DNA of 8,266 nt, from NCBI GenBank assembly GCA_003246805.1, contig QKDG01000114.1, positions 1 through 8,266 of the forward strand, given 5' to 3'. The stretch's first letter is position 1, and each line of letters opens with the position of its first letter. This DNA is from Clostridia bacterium (GTDB taxonomy: Bacteria; Bacillota; Clostridia; Oscillospirales; Ruminococcaceae). Positions 7,179 to 8,266 of this stretch are shown one piece after another. The translations under genes were made by a program, and so were the position numbers. The notes below the pieces were generated by a model. It did not search any database. It was not told the DNA's origin and saw only the letters and a list, made by a program, of their open reading frames with translations.

Positions 7179-8093
7179 CTATTGTTGATTTTTAAATTTA
7201 TTGATAATTTCTCTAAAATACGCGGGTAAATCACTGTCAAATTCGATATAATTATTGGTTCTCGGATGAATAAAACCGATTTTTTTTGCATGCAGGCATT
7301 GTCCAACAACACCTTTTTCAGCTTTACCATAAACAGAATCACCATAAACAGGATGCCCGATATATGCTGAATGTACTCTTATCTGATGAGTCCTTCCTGT
7401 TTCAAGATTGAATTTTGCCAAGGTATTATTCCTGTATATATCCAAAATTTCATAATGAGTAACAGCATTTTTGGAATTTTGATCTGTTACACACATTTTT
7501 TTTCGATTGCTTTTATCTCTCCCGACAGGTGCGTCAATTGTTCCCGATTGATTTTTAAGTCTACCACATAAAACAGCCTGATATTCACGGGTAAATGTAT
7601 GCTGCTTTATTTGCTGAGCAAGATGAACATGGGCAAAATCGTTTTTTGCAACAATCAGCAAACCACTTGTATCCTTGTCAATTCGATGAACAATTCCCGG
7701 GCGAATTACTCCATTGATTGCTGATAGCTGCGCCTTGCAATGAAATAACAGTGCATTTACAAGGGTTTTATCAGGATTCCCTGCTGCGGGATGAACAACC
7801 ATTCCCTTAGGCTTGTTTACAACCAGCAAATCATTATCCTGATATATAATTTCAACAGGCAGTTCCTGTGGCACAACATCAAGCTCAACTGGTTCGGGAA
7901 TTATTAAATTTATGATATCGTGTAGTTTTACAACATAATTCTTATTAATTTGCTTTGAATTAACTGTAATATTCCCTTCTTCAATCAACTTTTGAACTGC
8001 CGAGCGCGTTAAGCCGGTATCTTGCAAGCATATCCATTTGTCAATTCTATTTTCACAAGATTCTTTATCAACAATATATTCAAGATTATTCAT
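7179..8093 (-). CDS. RluD-family 23S rRNA pseudouridine synthase (YlyB-like)
   Basis: This enzyme isomerises uridine to pseudouridine in RNA, most likely in 23S rRNA. With the ATG at 8091-8093 it has 304 residues. An S4-type RNA-binding domain occupies about 12-75 (RIDKWICLQDTGLTRSAVQ, then VNSKQINKNYVV). The RluA/RluD-type catalytic domain follows: VVNKPKGMVVHP (91-102), HRIDKDTSGLLIVAK (136-150) with catalytic Asp139 (the same number as in E. coli RluD), and LETGRTHQIRVH near the C-terminus. The frame stays open to 8156, but the ATG at 8093 has AAGGA 8 bases upstream and gives the normal N-terminus. It overlaps lspA by 8 bases. The lspA-ylyB neighbourhood is conserved in Firmicutes, which supports a ylyB orthologue; the exact target uridines cannot be read from sequence. 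Confidence 0.94.
   Translation of the reverse strand: MNNLEYIVDKESCENRIDKWICLQDTGLTRSAVQKLIEEGNITVNSKQINKNYVVKLHDIINLIIPEPVELDVVPQELPVEIIYQDNDLLVVNKPKGMVVHPAAGNPDKTLVNALLFHCKAQLSAINGVIRPGIVHRIDKDTSGLLIVAKNDFAHVHLAQQIKQHTFTREYQAVLCGRLKNQSGTIDAPVGRDKSNRKKMCVTDQNSKNAVTHYEILDIYRNNTLAKFNLETGRTHQIRVHSAYIGHPVYGDSVYGKAEKGVVGQCLHAKKIGFIHPRTNNYIEFDSDLPAYFREIINKFKNQQ
7212..7240 (-). promoter_or_regulatory. Possible internal promoter before the transketolase pair
   Basis: Within the last codons of the rluD-type gene the minus strand has a perfect TTGACA (7235-7240). Seventeen bases later comes TTTAGA (7212-7217), which matches the -10 consensus at only three of six positions. It is about 58 bases upstream of the N-terminal subunit start. 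The -35 is good and the -10 poor, so this is a weak call. Confidence 0.25.
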
Positions 8094-8265
8094 CTGAATT
8101 ATCCTTAGCACTGTCATGCTTATGCTTTTTATTTTCAAAAAACAGAATATATACAATAAATAGTATTACTCCGAATACAACACAAATATCAGCAAAATTA
8201 AAAACAGGAAAATCGATGAACATTGCCTGGATATAGTCTATTACATTTCCGCCCCTGAAAACACG
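8086..8265 (-). CDS. lspA: Lipoprotein signal peptidase (signal peptidase II), C-terminal part
   Basis: This inner-membrane aspartic peptidase cleaves the signal peptides of lipidated prolipoproteins. Only the last 59 residues are in the window; the N-terminus lies beyond the right edge. The visible part begins RVFRGGNVIDYIQ, matching the family's conserved Arg and Gly-rich stretch. It continues with PVFNFADICVVFG, where the Asp of FNFAD is the second catalytic aspartate. The last membrane helix follows (about fragment residues 27-43), and then a short hydrophilic tail of Lys, His, Asp and Ser. The first catalytic Asp is off the edge. The TAA at 8086-8088 lies inside the start of the downstream rluD-type gene (8-base overlap), so the two are probably translationally coupled. 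This stretch was too short to be obvious as an open frame but is clear by translation. Confidence 0.93.
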   Translation of the reverse strand, partial: RVFRGGNVIDYIQAMFIDFPVFNFADICVVFGVILFIVYILFFENKKHKHDSAKDNSDE

Positions 8266-8266
8266 A

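Noticed and set aside
8094..8156. Upstream extension of the rluD-type gene to a TTG at 8156
   Set aside because: It would overlap lspA by 71 bases and add a non-conserved hydrophobic leader. The ATG at 8093 has a well-placed AAGGA and gives the expected N-terminus.
1..8266. Mobile element, defence system, CRISPR array, riboswitch or RNA gene
   Set aside because: Coding density is near complete with conserved housekeeping genes. The short gaps hold no direct repeats, tRNA-like folds or recognisable aptamers, and no transposase, integrase or nuclease cassette was found.

Overview
The window is an AT-rich stretch from a low-GC Firmicute, most likely an endospore-forming member of the Clostridia. 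Three things point there: the spore-specific gene yunB, strong AGGAGG-type ribosome binding sites before nearly every gene, and a gatC-gatA-gatB amidotransferase operon together with a split transketolase. The genus cannot be named from this sequence alone. All nine genes lie on the minus strand, so in transcription order the window reads from its right end to its left end. No gene-free stretch exceeds about 120 bases. There is no sign of insertion sequences, phage genes, CRISPR arrays, tRNA or rRNA.

Right part (about 5307-8265): the end of lspA (signal peptidase II) overlaps an rluD-type pseudouridine synthase gene by 8 bases. The N- and C-terminal halves of a split transketolase follow, 24 and 2 bases apart. 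This group ends in a hairpin terminator at 5307-5344. A TTGACA box in the tail of the rluD gene could give the transketolase pair its own promoter.

Middle (4565-5358): yunB stands alone between two operons. It has a TTG start and a 119-base upstream region. That region holds the preceding terminator, a candidate promoter that fits sigma-E spacing, and a perfect 11-bp inverted repeat bracketing the -10 box.

Left part (1-4540): an extended -10 promoter precedes ligA (NAD-dependent DNA ligase). It is followed closely by gatC, gatA and gatB, with intergenic gaps of 17, 12 and 12 bases (the middle gap depends on the gatA start chosen). GatCAB converts Glu-tRNA(Gln) and/or Asp-tRNA(Asn) to the amidated forms. 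GatB runs off the left edge after 249 codons and carries a four-cysteine cluster.

The content is essentially housekeeping. I found no convincing undescribed system. The most useful observations are the architecture of the yunB upstream region, the corrected gatA start, the GatB cysteine cluster, and the placement of the split transketolase directly behind lspA-rluD.
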